Shown here in pieces: positions 8,930-18,570 of a DNA stretch of 64,000 nucleotides. The translations under genes were made by a program, and so were the position numbers. The DNA is from an uncultured Schlesneria sp. (GTDB taxonomy: Bacteria > Planctomycetota > Planctomycetia > Planctomycetales > Planctomycetaceae), in contig CAILLA010000233.1 in assembly GCA_903834925.1 (NCBI GenBank), positions 1 to 64,000 of the forward strand, in the 5' to 3' direction. Each line of letters opens with the position of its first letter. The stretch's first letter is position 1. Under the pieces are notes generated by a model. The model was given only the letters and a program-made list of their open reading frames with translations. It was not told the DNA's origin and made no database searches.

Positions 8930-9814
8930 TCAGTGCCCTAGTTCGCACCAGGCTCGGCCGAGAAAGTGCAGCAGGTCTGACGCGATCATTCCCGGCTTGG
9001 AACGTTCCTCGGCGGCGAGGTCTCCTGCCAGACCGTGCAGGTGAACCCCCAGTTGGGCCGCTTCGAACGCTGGCATTCCTTGCGCTAACAAAGCGACGAG
9101 AACACCCGTCAAAACGTCGCCGGTTCCACCGGTGGCCATGCCGCTGTTACCAGTCGAGTTGATCGCGACTCGGGTTCCGTCGGTGATAACGCTGTTTTTT
9201 CCCTTGAGCACGACGACAACATTGTGCTTCTTCGCGAATTCTGCCGCGTGCTGCTGGCGATTTTCTTGAATCGTTTCAATCTCTAATCCCGTCAGGCGAG
9301 CGAATTCGCCGACATGTGGAGTGAGAATTCGAGCAGGGGCGTCAGCGGATCGCTTGAGGAAATAGGGGCGTTTGGCCAACTGATTCAACGCATCGGCATC
9401 AAAGACACTTGAGTGGGGTATCGTGTTGTAAAGATTTGTCACCAGATCCAGCAGTCCGGCAGATTGCCCAAGTCCCGGACCAACCGCTACGGACGTTTGC
9501 CGTTCGATCACTTCTTTCAATGGCAATGCCGCTGCATTTGTCAGTCGGCCATGTTCATCGTCGGGCAAACCGATCGTGAGATACGATGGTTCGTACGAGG
9601 CCACGATCTCGAGGATTCCGTCAGGGACCGCAACCGAGACCAGGCCAGCGCCACCTCGCAATGCCGCCGTACCGGAAAGACATGCCGCACCGCTCATCCC
9701 TCGACTGCCTGCGATGATCAGCGCCCGACCACAATCGCCCTTGTGAGCGTCATCCTTTCGAATCGGAGCGGATGGAACCGTGTTCACAAGTTGTAACGAA
9801 AGTAAATCAGACAT
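8930..9814 (-). CDS. nnrD: ADP-dependent NAD(P)H-hydrate dehydratase
   Basis: A 294-residue stand-alone NnrD (YjeF C-terminal/CARKD, ribokinase-like fold). It dehydrates the damaged cofactors S-NADHX and S-NADPHX back to NADH and NADPH at the cost of a nucleotide. Visible motifs are KGDCGRALIIAGS at about 25-37, LTPHVGEFARL (about 163-173), VVLKGKNSVI (about 200-209) and the catalytic/nucleotide-binding NSGMATGGTGDVLTG (about 223-237). The NnrE epimerase domain that is often fused N-terminally is absent, so an epimerase would have to be encoded elsewhere. Its ATG lies inside the last codons of larB (8-base overlap), indicating translational coupling. Confidence 0.93.
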   Translation of the reverse strand: MSDLLSLQLVNTVPSAPIRKDDAHKGDCGRALIIAGSRGMSGAACLSGTAALRGGAGLVSVAVPDGILEIVASYEPSYLTIGLPDDEHGRLTNAAALPLKEVIERQTSVAVGPGLGQSAGLLDLVTNLYNTIPHSSVFDADALNQLAKRPYFLKRSADAPARILTPHVGEFARLTGLEIETIQENRQQHAAEFAKKHNVVVVLKGKNSVITDGTRVAINSTGNSGMATGGTGDVLTGVLVALLAQGMPAFEAAQLGVHLHGLAGDLAAEERSKPGMIASDLLHFLGRAWCELGH

Positions 9815-10637
9815 CGAGTCCCTCTTGTCTTGATTGGCGAGCGATCAAACTCGCAAGATACCCACCTTTGAATCCGGCGTCGATATTCACGACAGCAACA
9901 TTCGCTGCACAACTGTTTAACATTCCTAAAAGCGGAGCGAACCCTCCCAGGTTCGCTCCATACCCGACACTGGTCGGCACGGCGATCACTGGCACACTGA
10001 CCCAACCGGCGACCACCGATGGCAACGCCCCTTCCATGCCGGCCACCACGACGATTGCGTCCCCCGTGGCCAGTCGGTCGCGCTGGGCGATCAGGCGATG
10101 AGGTCCGGCAACTCCGACATCCAGAACCAGGTCTGCCTCGCATCCCATCCAGCGGCAGGTTTCGACCGCTTCTTCTGCAATCGGCCTGTCACTGGTTCCC
10201 GCCGAGACGACGATCACTCGACCCCGAGGTTGTGGCGTCACATTAAGGTGCATCAGGGTTTTGGACACAGGATTGAATTTCGCGGCAGGAAACTCATTAG
10301 CAACGAATTCGGCCTGTTCCGGAGTGACGCGAGTTGCCAGCGAGTTCTGTCCTGCAGCCTGCTGTACACGAAAGACATTGCGGATCGCTTCGGGCGACTT
10401 GCCCGGGCCATAGACGACTTCCGGGTATCCACATCGACGCTGGCGATCGATGTCGATCTGAACATCCGACGTGATCGTCGTTACTTCAAACGTTTTTCGA
10501 AGAATGTTTTCGAGTTGAGCGATGTCCCATTCGCCTGATTGCCAGCGCAGTAGTAAGACTTCGAGAGAATCTTGTGACAACTTTTGAATCCTTAATCTTT
10601 CCAACGGATATTCCAGCCCTTTGTCAGGAGTTTTCAT
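9807..10637 (-). CDS. larB: LarB, nickel-pincer cofactor biosynthesis carboxylase
   Basis: LarB is related to AIR carboxylase (PurE). In the characterised pathway it carboxylates nicotinic acid adenine dinucleotide at C5 and hydrolyses it to pyridinium-3,5-biscarboxylic acid mononucleotide, the first step to the nickel-pincer cofactor of lactate racemase. Family motifs are EVVYGPGKSPEAI in the N-terminal third, VVSAGTSDRPIAEEA in the middle, and GMEGALPSVVAG, AVPTSVGYGANLGG, LNSCAANVAVVNID towards the end. I chose the ATG at 10637 (276 residues, close to family length); an in-frame ATG at 10700 would add 21 residues. No larC, larE or larA is in the window. The gene overlaps nnrD by 8 bases. 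Confidence 0.9.
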   Translation of the reverse strand: MKTPDKGLEYPLERLRIQKLSQDSLEVLLLRWQSGEWDIAQLENILRKTFEVTTITSDVQIDIDRQRRCGYPEVVYGPGKSPEAIRNVFRVQQAAGQNSLATRVTPEQAEFVANEFPAAKFNPVSKTLMHLNVTPQPRGRVIVVSAGTSDRPIAEEAVETCRWMGCEADLVLDVGVAGPHRLIAQRDRLATGDAIVVVAGMEGALPSVVAGWVSVPVIAVPTSVGYGANLGGFAPLLGMLNSCAANVAVVNIDAGFKGGYLASLIARQSRQEGLDV

Positions 10638-10782
10638 TAGGCTCGACGCGCAAGAGATGGTAATCGTTTGTTGTCCCTCGCGTACGCGTCGGGCTAACAT
10701 ATCACGGTGTCCCAGACGATTTCAGTTTAACTCTCGACTGGATTTTTTTGATGAAAAGCAAGAAATCGATGAATAATCCGCG

Positions 10783-11001
10783 TTAATAGTGCGGCGGTCG
10801 TTCATCGGCAGGTTCGCGTTGTTCGTCAACTTCGGTCACAAGGACCAGGCGACGTTCCAGCTTTGACATCTGATCGCGTGTGGTTTTCAACTCATCTTGA
10901 ACCGCCAACAATACAGAATGCATCTGTTCCAATTCGTGTTCCAGGTGGGCCACGGTCATTTCAAGCCGGATGATACGTTCGAACGGATCGGGTGCGGACA
11001 T
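10783..11001 (-). CDS. SlyX family coiled-coil protein
   Basis: A 72-residue SlyX-type protein: an N-terminal helix with the family feel (RLEMTVAHLEHELEQMH) runs into a continuous heptad pattern to about residue 55, then a Pro-rich end (RPPHY) typical of SlyX proteins. The family has no firm biochemical function. The ATG at 11001 is preferred; an in-frame TTG at 11016 would add five residues. It begins about 20 bases after the P450 gene on the same strand, so the two are probably co-transcribed. Confidence 0.75.
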   Translation of the reverse strand: MSAPDPFERIIRLEMTVAHLEHELEQMHSVLLAVQDELKTTRDQMSKLERRLVLVTEVDEQREPADERPPHY

Positions 11002-11019
11002 ATTAACGAATCTCAATCT

Positions 11020-12360
11020 TCATTTTCGAATTTTCAGTGTCGAAGGAATACCGAACTTCGGTACGAGCGTGATCTGTGGATGCAATTCGATTCGAGCATC
11101 CGGTTCGGTGGTGAAGCAGTACTGATGACCGACTGTTGCGAGGATAATCGCCGCTTCCATTAAAGCGAACGTGTTGCCGATACACGAGCGGGTACCACCG
11201 CCGAACGGATAATAGGCATACTTGGGAATCCGCTTAGCAAGTCCATCTTCCCATCGCTCGGGAACAAACCGCTCGGGGTTTGGAAAATAGCGTGGATCAC
11301 GGTGATTGACCCACTGGCTCATGAAGATCGTGCAACCCTTTTTCACACGATAACCACCAAGTTCAAGTTCCTGCGTTGCTTCCCGGCCAAGAAGATACAC
11401 CGGAGGATAGATCCGCATCGCTTCGGTGATCACCGCGTCGGTATACGGTAAGTTGGGAAGATCATCCGCCGTTGGAGTTCGACCTCCCAAAACCCGTTTC
11501 CATTCAGCAACAAGTTTTTCTTCAACCGGCGGATGCTTGGAAATGAGATACCAACTCCACGAAAGCGTTAGTGCGGTTGTTTCGTGGCCTGCGAGATACA
11601 GCGTCATCATTTCATCACGCAATTGACGGTCTGACATTCGCGTGCCATCCTCGTCCTGAGCAGCGATCAGGCGGGACAGCAAGTCGTTGCCGGGCTGCGT
11701 TCTCGCTCGGCCCGCCGCGATGAACTTGTCGACGACATCGTAAAGTTCCTTGACTGCCCGATTTAATGTGCGATTGGAACCAATCGAAATCCATAATGGC
11801 AACTTCACAAGATTCCGAAACCGGAGGCTCATCAGATCGAAGGCCAGGCGAAGCGTTTCTGTGAAACGGGTACGATCACCAGCGTCGTCGAGATCGAACA
11901 GAGTTTTGAGCGCAATCACGCTCGTCAGACCACAGAATTCGTCGTGAATATTGACCTCAGATCCCGGCGTCCATTTTGTGAGCATGCGTTCTGTCAAATC
12001 GGCCATCAGCGGCACGTACGACTGGACTCGTTGTTTTAGGAATGCGGGCTGGCTCAGCCGTCTTTGTCGCAGCCAGAAATCACCCTCACTTGTGACCAGG
12101 CCATTGCCAAGAACGGGTTTGTACGCACGTGCGCCAAAGTGCTTGATGTAATACTTGGCATCCGTTACGAGAACCTGTTCGATCAGATCGGGATTGGTGA
12201 TCAGAAAGATTCGTCGTGGTCCTAGCCGAAAACTCGAAATTTCCCCATATTCCTGCGCGATATTCAGGAAGAAATCGAGTCGTCCTTCACCGAATTGGCT
12301 GAGACTTCCTCCGATCAACGAGCCTTTCGGACCAGGTGGCAACCCTGTTGACCGCAGCAT
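11020..12360 (-). CDS. Cytochrome P450
   Basis: A 446-residue soluble bacterial cytochrome P450 monooxygenase. The I-helix oxygen-binding motif AGHETTA lies at about residue 253, the K-helix ExxR as EAMR near 312, PERF/PERW near 365-372, and the haem-ligand loop FGGGTRSCIG near 388-397 provides the cysteine thiolate. The proline-rich start (LPPGPKG) resembles class II-like P450s rather than the short CYP101 type. I chose ATG 12360, which has GAGGG eight bases upstream; a TTG at 12408 is in frame but poorer. No ferredoxin or reductase gene is adjacent, so the electron donor must be elsewhere. Substrate is unknown. Confidence 0.93.
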   Translation of the reverse strand: MLRSTGLPPGPKGSLIGGSLSQFGEGRLDFFLNIAQEYGEISSFRLGPRRIFLITNPDLIEQVLVTDAKYYIKHFGARAYKPVLGNGLVTSEGDFWLRQRRLSQPAFLKQRVQSYVPLMADLTERMLTKWTPGSEVNIHDEFCGLTSVIALKTLFDLDDAGDRTRFTETLRLAFDLMSLRFRNLVKLPLWISIGSNRTLNRAVKELYDVVDKFIAAGRARTQPGNDLLSRLIAAQDEDGTRMSDRQLRDEMMTLYLAGHETTALTLSWSWYLISKHPPVEEKLVAEWKRVLGGRTPTADDLPNLPYTDAVITEAMRIYPPVYLLGREATQELELGGYRVKKGCTIFMSQWVNHRDPRYFPNPERFVPERWEDGLAKRIPKYAYYPFGGGTRSCIGNTFALMEAAIILATVGHQYCFTTEPDARIELHPQITLVPKFGIPSTLKIRK

Positions 12361-12578
12361 GATTCCATCCCTCGTCTGAGAACTCTTGGAACCGTAACTC
12401 CGATACAAACCCTACCAACACTACAAACTAATACAGAAAAGCGAAGAGTTTTGTGAATGATTGCGGCTTTGTAAACGGAACGGGTATCATTCTCCGATGT
12501 CGGAAGACTCCGACGCTGGTTTTGGTGTTGTTACCCGGCCATGCAGATTTTTGACAGCGAGCACGAGGGAAAATTACT

Positions 12579-13586
12579 GTGTTTGGAACGATGGCGATGG
12601 TAGGTGCGACCGGAGCGGTTGGTCGTATCATGTTGCAGCTTCTTGAAGAACGACCGATGCTGGCAAAAACGTATCGGTTTCTTGCGTCGTCACGAAGTGC
12701 CGGTTCCAAATTGAAATTCAAAGGTCAGGAATACACGGTCGAGTTATTGGAACCAGCCGCCTTTAAGGGGGTTGATGTGGTGATTGCCAGTACTCCTGAC
12801 GAAGTGGCTGCCGAATTTCTACCGTATGCCGTTCAAGCAGGATGCAAGGTCATCGACGAATCCGGGTACTTTCGGATGGATCCCAATGTGGCGCTGGTCA
12901 TTCCGGAAATCAATCCGCAGGATGCCCTCAACGCAAAAGGAATTATTTCCAGCCCGAATTGCTCGACCACTCAGATGGTGATGGCGCTCAAGCCGCTACA
13001 TGATGCCGGCAAAGTAAAACGAGTGATCGTCAGCACTTATCAGGCGGTCAGCGGTGCCGGACTGCAAGGAACGGAAGACCTGATCGAGGGGACTCGTGCG
13101 AACCTTGCCGGGACAACTTACGAACAAAAGGCGTTCAAGTCCCCGATTGCGTTTAACGCCATTCCTCAGATTGGCGGGTTCAAGGAACAGGGATATACGA
13201 GCGAAGAGATGAAGATGGTCTACGAGACTCGAAAGATTCTCGGAGACGAATCGATTCAGGTCTCGGCAACATGTGTTCGGATTCCCGTCGCCAACTGCCA
13301 CAGTGAAACGGTTCTTGTGGAAACCGAGCGACCGATTCCTGTCGAAGAAGCAAAGCGGTTGTTCCGAGCATTTCCTGGCCTGCGTGTGGTTGATGAAGAG
13401 GTTCAAGGCGGCTATCCGATGCCAAACACGTCGACCGGCAGCGATCTGGTTTTTATCGGTCGAATTCGCAAAGACCTGACAAATCCAAATGGTCTGATGT
13501 TCTGGTGTGTCAGTGATAACCTGCGAAAAGGGGCCGCGACGAATGCTGTCCAAATTGCAGAATTGTTGGCGATGCACCACAACTGA
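12579..13586 (+). CDS. asd: Aspartate-semialdehyde dehydrogenase
   Basis: A 335-residue Asd that reduces L-aspartyl-4-phosphate to L-aspartate 4-semialdehyde with NADPH, the branch step to diaminopimelate, lysine, threonine and methionine. The Rossmann motif GATGAVG is at 9-15, and the active-site cysteine is C128 in SSPNCSTTQM. RIPV followed by a His (about 233-240) matches the substrate-binding/catalytic region. The start is GTG at 12579, with GAGGGA eight bases upstream. It is followed by lysA on the same strand 126 bases later, so this is a lysine/diaminopimelate pair that also supplies peptidoglycan precursors. The gene diverges from the P450 gene. Confidence 0.95.
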   Translation: MFGTMAMVGATGAVGRIMLQLLEERPMLAKTYRFLASSRSAGSKLKFKGQEYTVELLEPAAFKGVDVVIASTPDEVAAEFLPYAVQAGCKVIDESGYFRMDPNVALVIPEINPQDALNAKGIISSPNCSTTQMVMALKPLHDAGKVKRVIVSTYQAVSGAGLQGTEDLIEGTRANLAGTTYEQKAFKSPIAFNAIPQIGGFKEQGYTSEEMKMVYETRKILGDESIQVSATCVRIPVANCHSETVLVETERPIPVEEAKRLFRAFPGLRVVDEEVQGGYPMPNTSTGSDLVFIGRIRKDLTNPNGLMFWCVSDNLRKGAATNAVQIAELLAMHHN

Positions 13587-13712
13587 AATTCGAAAATTTA
13601 ACGTTGTATATGAACACGCGAAGAGTCCGAGGGCTTGCGCCGCCCGGCTCACCTTGATCAAAACATTCTTGGCTGCGGCTTTTGCGCAGCTTGATACCAA
13701 GAGCACTAAATT

Positions 13713-14987
13713 ATGCAGTCGTTTCCGTATCGTGATGGCGAACTTTATTGTGAAGATGTCCCCGTAGCAAAGTTGGCCGAGCAGTACGGCACACCGCTAT
13801 GGGTCTATTCAAAATCGTTTATCCTAGGTCAGTTGAAGCAGATTCAGACCGCATTTGCAGAAGTCGATCCCGTCATCTGTTATTCGGTCAAAGCGAATTC
13901 GACACTGGGGATTTTGAAGGTCGTACGCGACGCCGGATGCAGTTTTGACGTCGTTTCGGGTGGTGAACTGTATCGTGTCAAAGCAGCAGGCGGCGACACG
14001 ACAAAGGTCGTTTTTGCCGGTGTCGGCAAGACTGATGAAGAAATTCGATTTGCCCTGGAAAACGACATCCTGATGTTCGACGTTGAGAGCGAGCAGGAGT
14101 TGGACGCGATCGCGGATGTGGCTGGTTCATTGGGCAAAATCGGTCGCGTTGCGTTAAGGCTCAACCCTGATATCGATGCGAAGACTCACGCAAAAACAAC
14201 GACCGGGAAAAAGGGAAACAAGTTCGGGATGGACATCGAACGATTCCGTGAACTTGCTGCGAAAGTCCTGAAGGACAAGCGATTGGCCTTAAAGGGAATC
14301 CACATGCACCTGGGTTCGCCAATTCTAACGACCGACCCCTACGCTGCAGCGGGGCAGAAGGCGATTGAAGTTGTGGAAGGGTTACGACGCGATGGCCATG
14401 ATATTAACTGGATCAATCTGGGCGGGGGATTCGGGATCAGTTATCGCGGCAACGAAGGATTGCCCGCATCCGCTTATGCCGAAGTGATTGTTCCCGCCGT
14501 TCGCCAGGCAAAATGTCGACTGGCGCTTGAGCCTGGCCGTTTCGTTGTTGGCAATTCGTGCGTGCTAATCAGCCGAGTCGTGTTTTCCAAGCGAGAAGGT
14601 GGAAAGCTTTTTGTGATTCAGGACGGAGGGATGAACGATCTGATCCGTCCCGCAATGTACGATTCCTTCCATCGAGTCTGGCCGGTAAAGCCTGCTGTCC
14701 CAATGCCAGACAATGTTGAAGATGCGATCGATGGTTGCGAAAAAACGGACGTTGTCGGACCGGTTTGCGAGTCGAGCGATTATTTTGCAAAAGACCGATA
14801 TCTGCCGCCGATGAAACGTGGTGACTTGTTCGCAACGTTTAGTGCCGGAGCCTACGGCACGGCAATGAGCAGCAATTACAACACGCGACCTCGTGGAACC
14901 GAATTACTCGTCGATGGAACGAACGTCACAGTGATTCGTCGACGCGAGACGTACGCTGATCTGATCGCCCACGAAATCAATGATTGA
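13713..14987 (+). CDS. lysA: Diaminopimelate decarboxylase
   Basis: A 424-residue fold-III PLP enzyme that decarboxylates meso-2,6-diaminopimelate to L-lysine. The PLP-binding lysine is in YSVKAN (about 56-61), the phosphate-binding glycine loop is [11 protein letters not shown] (about 229-239), and EPGRFVVG (about 271-278) and the catalytic CESSDYF (about 350-356) follow; the Tyr of [13 protein letters not shown] near 377-389 completes the site. Length fits LysA. The N-terminal ATG at 13713 directly gives the family start. It lies just downstream of asd and shares its orientation, giving two steps of the same pathway. Confidence 0.95.
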   Translation: MQSFPYRDGELYCEDVPVAKLAEQYGTPLWVYSKSFILGQLKQIQTAFAEVDPVICYSVKANSTLGILKVVRDAGCSFDVVSGGELYRVKAAGGDTTKVVFAGVGKTDEEIRFALENDILMFDVESEQELDAIADVAGSLGKIGRVALRLNPDIDAKTHAKTTTGKKGNKFGMDIERFRELAAKVLKDKRLALKGIHMHLGSPILTTDPYAAAGQKAIEVVEGLRRDGHDINWINLGGGFGISYRGNEGLPASAYAEVIVPAVRQAKCRLALEPGRFVVGNSCVLISRVVFSKREGGKLFVIQDGGMNDLIRPAMYDSFHRVWPVKPAVPMPDNVEDAIDGCEKTDVVGPVCESSDYFAKDRYLPPMKRGDLFATFSAGAYGTAMSSNYNTRPRGTELLVDGTNVTVIRRRETYADLIAHEIND

Positions 14988-15007
14988 ATGCGGCGACTTA
15001 TAAGCCG

Positions 15008-15064
15008 TAGCATGGGCTTCAGCCCGTGCGACACAACAATGTTTGCGGGCTGGAAGCCCACACG
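15008..15064. repeat. Paired GGGCT/AGCCC palindromic repeat
   Basis: Two small palindromes (CATGGGCTTCAGCCCGTG and GCGGGCTGGAAGCCCAC) lie in inverted orientation about 18 bases apart, so the whole can also fold on itself. It sits between lysA and the flavoprotein gene. It contains a false upstream ATG at 15043 for the next gene. Its form is REP-like. Confidence 0.75.
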
Positions 15065-15120
15065 AAAAAACCTTCAACGCGAAGACAGCCCCCCTACTCC
15101 TAACCCATCATCCGACGCGC

Positions 15121-16263
15121 ATGAAAAAACGTGAAACAATCGTGATTGGGGTTGGGGGGATGGGTTCGGCGGCTTGTGTTGAGTTGGCTCGTCGTGGCGT
15201 GAGTGTGCTTGGTATCGAGCAATTCCGATTGGGACATGATCGAGGGAGTTCGCATGGCGAATCGAGAATCATTCGCAAGGCGTACTTTGAACATCCTGAC
15301 TACGTCCCGTTATTGCATCGGGCTTACGAGTTATGGAACAAGCTGGAAAAGGACGCAGGGCGAAATCTGTTCCGCCCGACAGGACTTGTTCTTTCCGGAC
15401 CTGCCGACGGAGAAACGATTCAAGGTGCGCGACTTTCTGCTGAGCAACATGGGATAGAGCTGCAAAACTTTACCGCAAACGAGGCGTTAAAGCGTTTTCC
15501 TGGTTTCGTGTTTCCAGCGGAGCATGACGTCGCTTTCGAACCGGGTGCCGGGACACTGCTTGTCGATGATTGTGTACAGGCTCAGATTGACGAAGCCGTT
15601 CGGCTGGATGCAACAATGATCGACAACGAGAAGGTTGTCGATTGGTCATCGGACGGAAAAACGGTCCGTGTAAGAACCACGAGAAATGAGTACCATGCGA
15701 ATTCATTGATTGTGACCGCGGGTGCATGGGCGAACGAGTGTTTGCGCAGCCTTGGTCTACCTCTCAAAGTTGTACGCAAGTTTGTCGGCTGGTTTCATTG
15801 TCAATCCGCTAACTTCCATGAAACTCACGGATGCCCGACGTTTTATTTCGAGATGCCTCACGGGACTTTCTACGGGTTCCCAAGTTTTGACGGAACAACG
15901 GTCAAGGTCGCAGAACATTCGGGCGGTGAACCAATCGATGACCCCGCGACTGTTGACCGGGAAAGTTACCCGAGTGACTTCGTTCGGTTAAATTCGTTTT
16001 TGACGACATGTTTGCCCGAGATCGACCCCGATCCTGTACGTCATTCCGTATGCCTGTATACTCGGACGCCCGATCAGCATTTTGTGATTGATCTTCACCC
16101 CGAATGGAAAAATGTCGCTTTCGCGGCGGGGTTTTCAGGACATGGATTCAAGTTTTGTCCGGTCATCGGTGAAGTCCTGGCCGACTTGATTCAACAAGGG
16201 CAGACTTCATTGCCGATCGAATTTCTTTCTCGCAATCGAACAGCATTGGTCGGTGAATTGTGA
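15121..16263 (+). CDS. Sarcosine oxidase / N-methyl-amino-acid oxidase (MSOX/SolA family)
   Basis: A 380-residue flavoprotein of the monomeric sarcosine oxidase/N-methyltryptophan oxidase family: FAD-dependent oxidation of N-methyl amino acids with O2 to give formaldehyde and H2O2. The dinucleotide fold GVGGMGSA is at residues about 10-17; DRGSSHGESRIIRKAYF (about 40-56) is the family signature around the flavin. Near the C-terminus the Cys of CLYTRTPDQHFVID (about 304) matches the cysteine that carries covalent FAD in MSOX, followed by AAGFSGHGFKFCPVIGE. Start at ATG 15121; a longer frame from 15043 arises within a repeat. The exact substrate cannot be assigned. Confidence 0.88.
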   Translation: MKKRETIVIGVGGMGSAACVELARRGVSVLGIEQFRLGHDRGSSHGESRIIRKAYFEHPDYVPLLHRAYELWNKLEKDAGRNLFRPTGLVLSGPADGETIQGARLSAEQHGIELQNFTANEALKRFPGFVFPAEHDVAFEPGAGTLLVDDCVQAQIDEAVRLDATMIDNEKVVDWSSDGKTVRVRTTRNEYHANSLIVTAGAWANECLRSLGLPLKVVRKFVGWFHCQSANFHETHGCPTFYFEMPHGTFYGFPSFDGTTVKVAEHSGGEPIDDPATVDRESYPSDFVRLNSFLTTCLPEIDPDPVRHSVCLYTRTPDQHFVIDLHPEWKNVAFAAGFSGHGFKFCPVIGEVLADLIQQGQTSLPIEFLSRNRTALVGEL

Positions 16264-16313
16264 ACCTTAACAAACGGTTCTTTGTCGGTTGGCCATGATC
16301 GTTAGTAATTTCC

Positions 16314-17096
16314 ATGAATTCGTCATCCTCTGAACGCTTTGATGCTATTGCTTCGAACTATGCGACCAGCGAAGTCCACCTTAGCAGTTCCACGCTTGTA
16401 CGTTTGCACGAGCTTTTGCCGAGCGTCCAGTCTGTTTGTGATGTGGCCAGTGGAGCAGGGCATACGGGGCTGGGATTTGCCGGGGTTGCATCACGAATCG
16501 TCGCTGTTGATCCTTCACCAAATATGCTTGTCGAAGTTCGACAATTGGCTTCGAAACGAAACGTTAATGTAGAAACGGTTGAAGCTTATGCCGAGTCAAT
16601 TCCGTTGCCGACATCCTCTTTTGACTTAGTCGTTTGTCGATTAGCTGCACATCATTTCTCTGACCTGTCAAAAGCCATGTCCGAAATGACTCGGCTGGCA
16701 AAGCCCGGCGGATATGTCGCTGTCATTGATATGGAAGGGGATGAAGACGCTGATCTTGATGCGCTTAATCATGAGATTGAAGTCCTGCATGATCCAACGC
16801 ATGTCCGCTCTTACACGGCAAAATATTGGCAAGAACTGTTTAAAACGAATGGCCTGCATGTGGAAGCGTGTGAAAATCGCTGCTGCGAGATTCCGGGAGG
16901 TTTGACGATTAAGCGATGGTGCGAATTGGGGGACAGTGGTGCCGAGGCTTTACAGGCGATTCAGGATCGATTGGCGACAGTCCCGTCCGGGTGGCTTTCT
17001 CAGCTTGACATCACAATCGACGAAGACGGAGGTTTTCGAATCCCGATTCGAACTCTGCTAATTCTCGGAACGAAGTCTGTTGAGGCGAACCTATGA
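16314..17096 (+). CDS. Class I SAM-dependent methyltransferase
   Basis: A 260-residue methyltransferase of the UbiE/Methyltransf_11 type. Motif I VCDVASGAGHTGLGFA (about 41-56) binds S-adenosylmethionine, the acidic end of strand beta2 is AVDPSPNML (about 64-72), and motif post-II/III includes DLVVCRLAAHHFSDL (about 101-115), the His-rich region seen in UbiE-like enzymes. The substrate is unknown; small-molecule methylation is likely. It starts 50 bases after the oxidase gene on the same strand. Confidence 0.88.
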   Translation: MNSSSSERFDAIASNYATSEVHLSSSTLVRLHELLPSVQSVCDVASGAGHTGLGFAGVASRIVAVDPSPNMLVEVRQLASKRNVNVETVEAYAESIPLPTSSFDLVVCRLAAHHFSDLSKAMSEMTRLAKPGGYVAVIDMEGDEDADLDALNHEIEVLHDPTHVRSYTAKYWQELFKTNGLHVEACENRCCEIPGGLTIKRWCELGDSGAEALQAIQDRLATVPSGWLSQLDITIDEDGGFRIPIRTLLILGTKSVEANL

Positions 17097-17199
17097 CAGT
17101 GCTGATCGCCACAGAATACTCGCAAGCGAGGGAACACCCTGTTAATGTGACGCCGAAGTCTCAATCGAGATTCCAATTCTCTCACTCAAAGAAATTCTG

Positions 17200-18318
17200 A
17201 TGCAAAAACAACATGCTTCGTTCCCGTTGTTGATCGCGCTGATCGGCATAATCACCGCCTCTTTCTATCCTGACATGGCATCAGCCTGCACTCGCGTGCT
17301 CTTTATCGCCAAAGACGGCACGGTCATTACCGGTCGATCAATGGACTGGGGCGAAGACTTGAAGTCGAACATGTGGGTTCTGCCTCGCGGAATGAAACGC
17401 GATGGAATGGGTGGCACCAATAGTGTCAGCTGGGAATCAAAATACGGCAGCCTGATTGTGACGGGCTATGACATTGGCACTAGTGAGGGGATGAACGAAA
17501 AGGGGTTGGTCGTCAATGTGCTTGCGCTCGTTGAGTCAGATTATGGCAAGCCGCTGGAAGGGACGAAGGTTATTTGCCTGAGCACGTGGGCGCAATACAT
17601 TCTCGATAATCATACGACAGTTGCTGAAGCGGTCGCAGATCTGAGGAAAGAGAATTTTCAGGTGCAGACCGTAGTGCTTCCCACTGGCCGACCCGCAAAT
17701 ATGCACCTGGCAATGTCTGATCCGTCAGGAGATTCAGCCGTCTTCGAATATGTCATGGGCAAACTGATTATCCATCATGGCAAGGAGTATAAAGTCATGA
17801 CCAATTCGCCCATTTACGACAAGCAATTGGCGATCATGGAGTACTGGAAAGACGCTGGCGGCTTGACGAAGTCGTTGCCGGGTACCTCTCGCGCCGCAGA
17901 CCGGTTTGTCCGAGCGACATATTTACTGGAAGCGATTCCAACGGAAGCGAAACCACAATACATCACTGGTGTGCCAGGTCGAAAATTTTATTTTCAGGCG
18001 ATGATGTCAGTATTGTCGGTTATGAGAAGTGTTGGCACCCCGCTCGGAATTGATGTCGACAATCAACCCTGGGTCTCATCAACAATCTGGCGAACGATCA
18101 GCGACAACACCAATCGAATTGTCTTGTTTGACTCCGCGACCACACCTGCTACGTTTTGGGTTCGCCTCGACGACCTTGACTTGAAGCCGGGCGCACCTGT
18201 GAAGAAGCTGGAACTTGTAGGCGGCAAAGCCTACGCCGGGAACGTTGTTGACAAGTTTATCGAAGCGAAGCTTTTCAACTTCGCCTCGCTCGGTGAAAAA
18301 TATGAAGCAGCGAAGTGA
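17200..18318 (+). CDS. Exported linear amide C-N hydrolase (choloylglycine hydrolase family)
   Basis: A 372-residue Ntn-hydrolase of the choloylglycine hydrolase/penicillin V acylase family. A signal peptide (about 1-29, hydrophobic core LLIALIGIITASF) ends at SASA, directly before the Cys of CTRVLF, which would become the N-terminal nucleophile after signal peptide removal. Conserved positions visible are TGRSMDWGED (Arg and Asp), NEKGLVVNVLAL, TNSPIYDKQL (Asn) and GTSRAADRFVRA (Arg). The family hydrolyses amide bonds in bile salts, penicillin V or N-acyl homoserine lactones; the real substrate here is open. It probably acts in the periplasm. Confidence 0.9.
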   Translation: MQKQHASFPLLIALIGIITASFYPDMASACTRVLFIAKDGTVITGRSMDWGEDLKSNMWVLPRGMKRDGMGGTNSVSWESKYGSLIVTGYDIGTSEGMNEKGLVVNVLALVESDYGKPLEGTKVICLSTWAQYILDNHTTVAEAVADLRKENFQVQTVVLPTGRPANMHLAMSDPSGDSAVFEYVMGKLIIHHGKEYKVMTNSPIYDKQLAIMEYWKDAGGLTKSLPGTSRAADRFVRATYLLEAIPTEAKPQYITGVPGRKFYFQAMMSVLSVMRSVGTPLGIDVDNQPWVSSTIWRTISDNTNRIVLFDSATTPATFWVRLDDLDLKPGAPVKKLELVGGKAYAGNVVDKFIEAKLFNFASLGEKYEAAK

Positions 18319-18418
18319 TCTGCCCCAATCCTCACTCGTTTGGATCTCGGCATTGTTATTGCCACAGTGGGGAACGCCAGGACTTTTCTTCGAGAAAACA
18401 TGGGTTTCACCGAAAATC

Positions 18419-18516
18419 GTGCCACTGTTTAACGGTCTTCCGTCAGCAGTGCCGAACTGCAAAACGAGTGCTGAGGTCAAGCCACTGCTTCTCCGAGGAC
18501 TCCGAGGCAGTGGCAC
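18419..18516. repeat. Palindromic element bounded by GTGCCACTG / CAGTGGCAC
   Basis: Nine-base perfect terminal arms enclose about 80 bases with further internal complementarity (GCCACTGCTTCTCCGAGGA... with CTCCGAGGCAGTGGC). It lies between two convergent genes. The ends resemble those of the elements at 45630-45793 and 47329-47430. Confidence 0.65.
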
Positions 18517-18570
18517 ATGAAGATGAAGCCCGAAGAAAAATTCTTCACGGCGTTGCACCAAGGGGGCACA

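Noticed and set aside
12996-13706. 236-codon open frame on the minus strand
   Set aside because: It lies antisense over asd, whose motifs are complete; no ribosome-binding site or recognisable protein feature.
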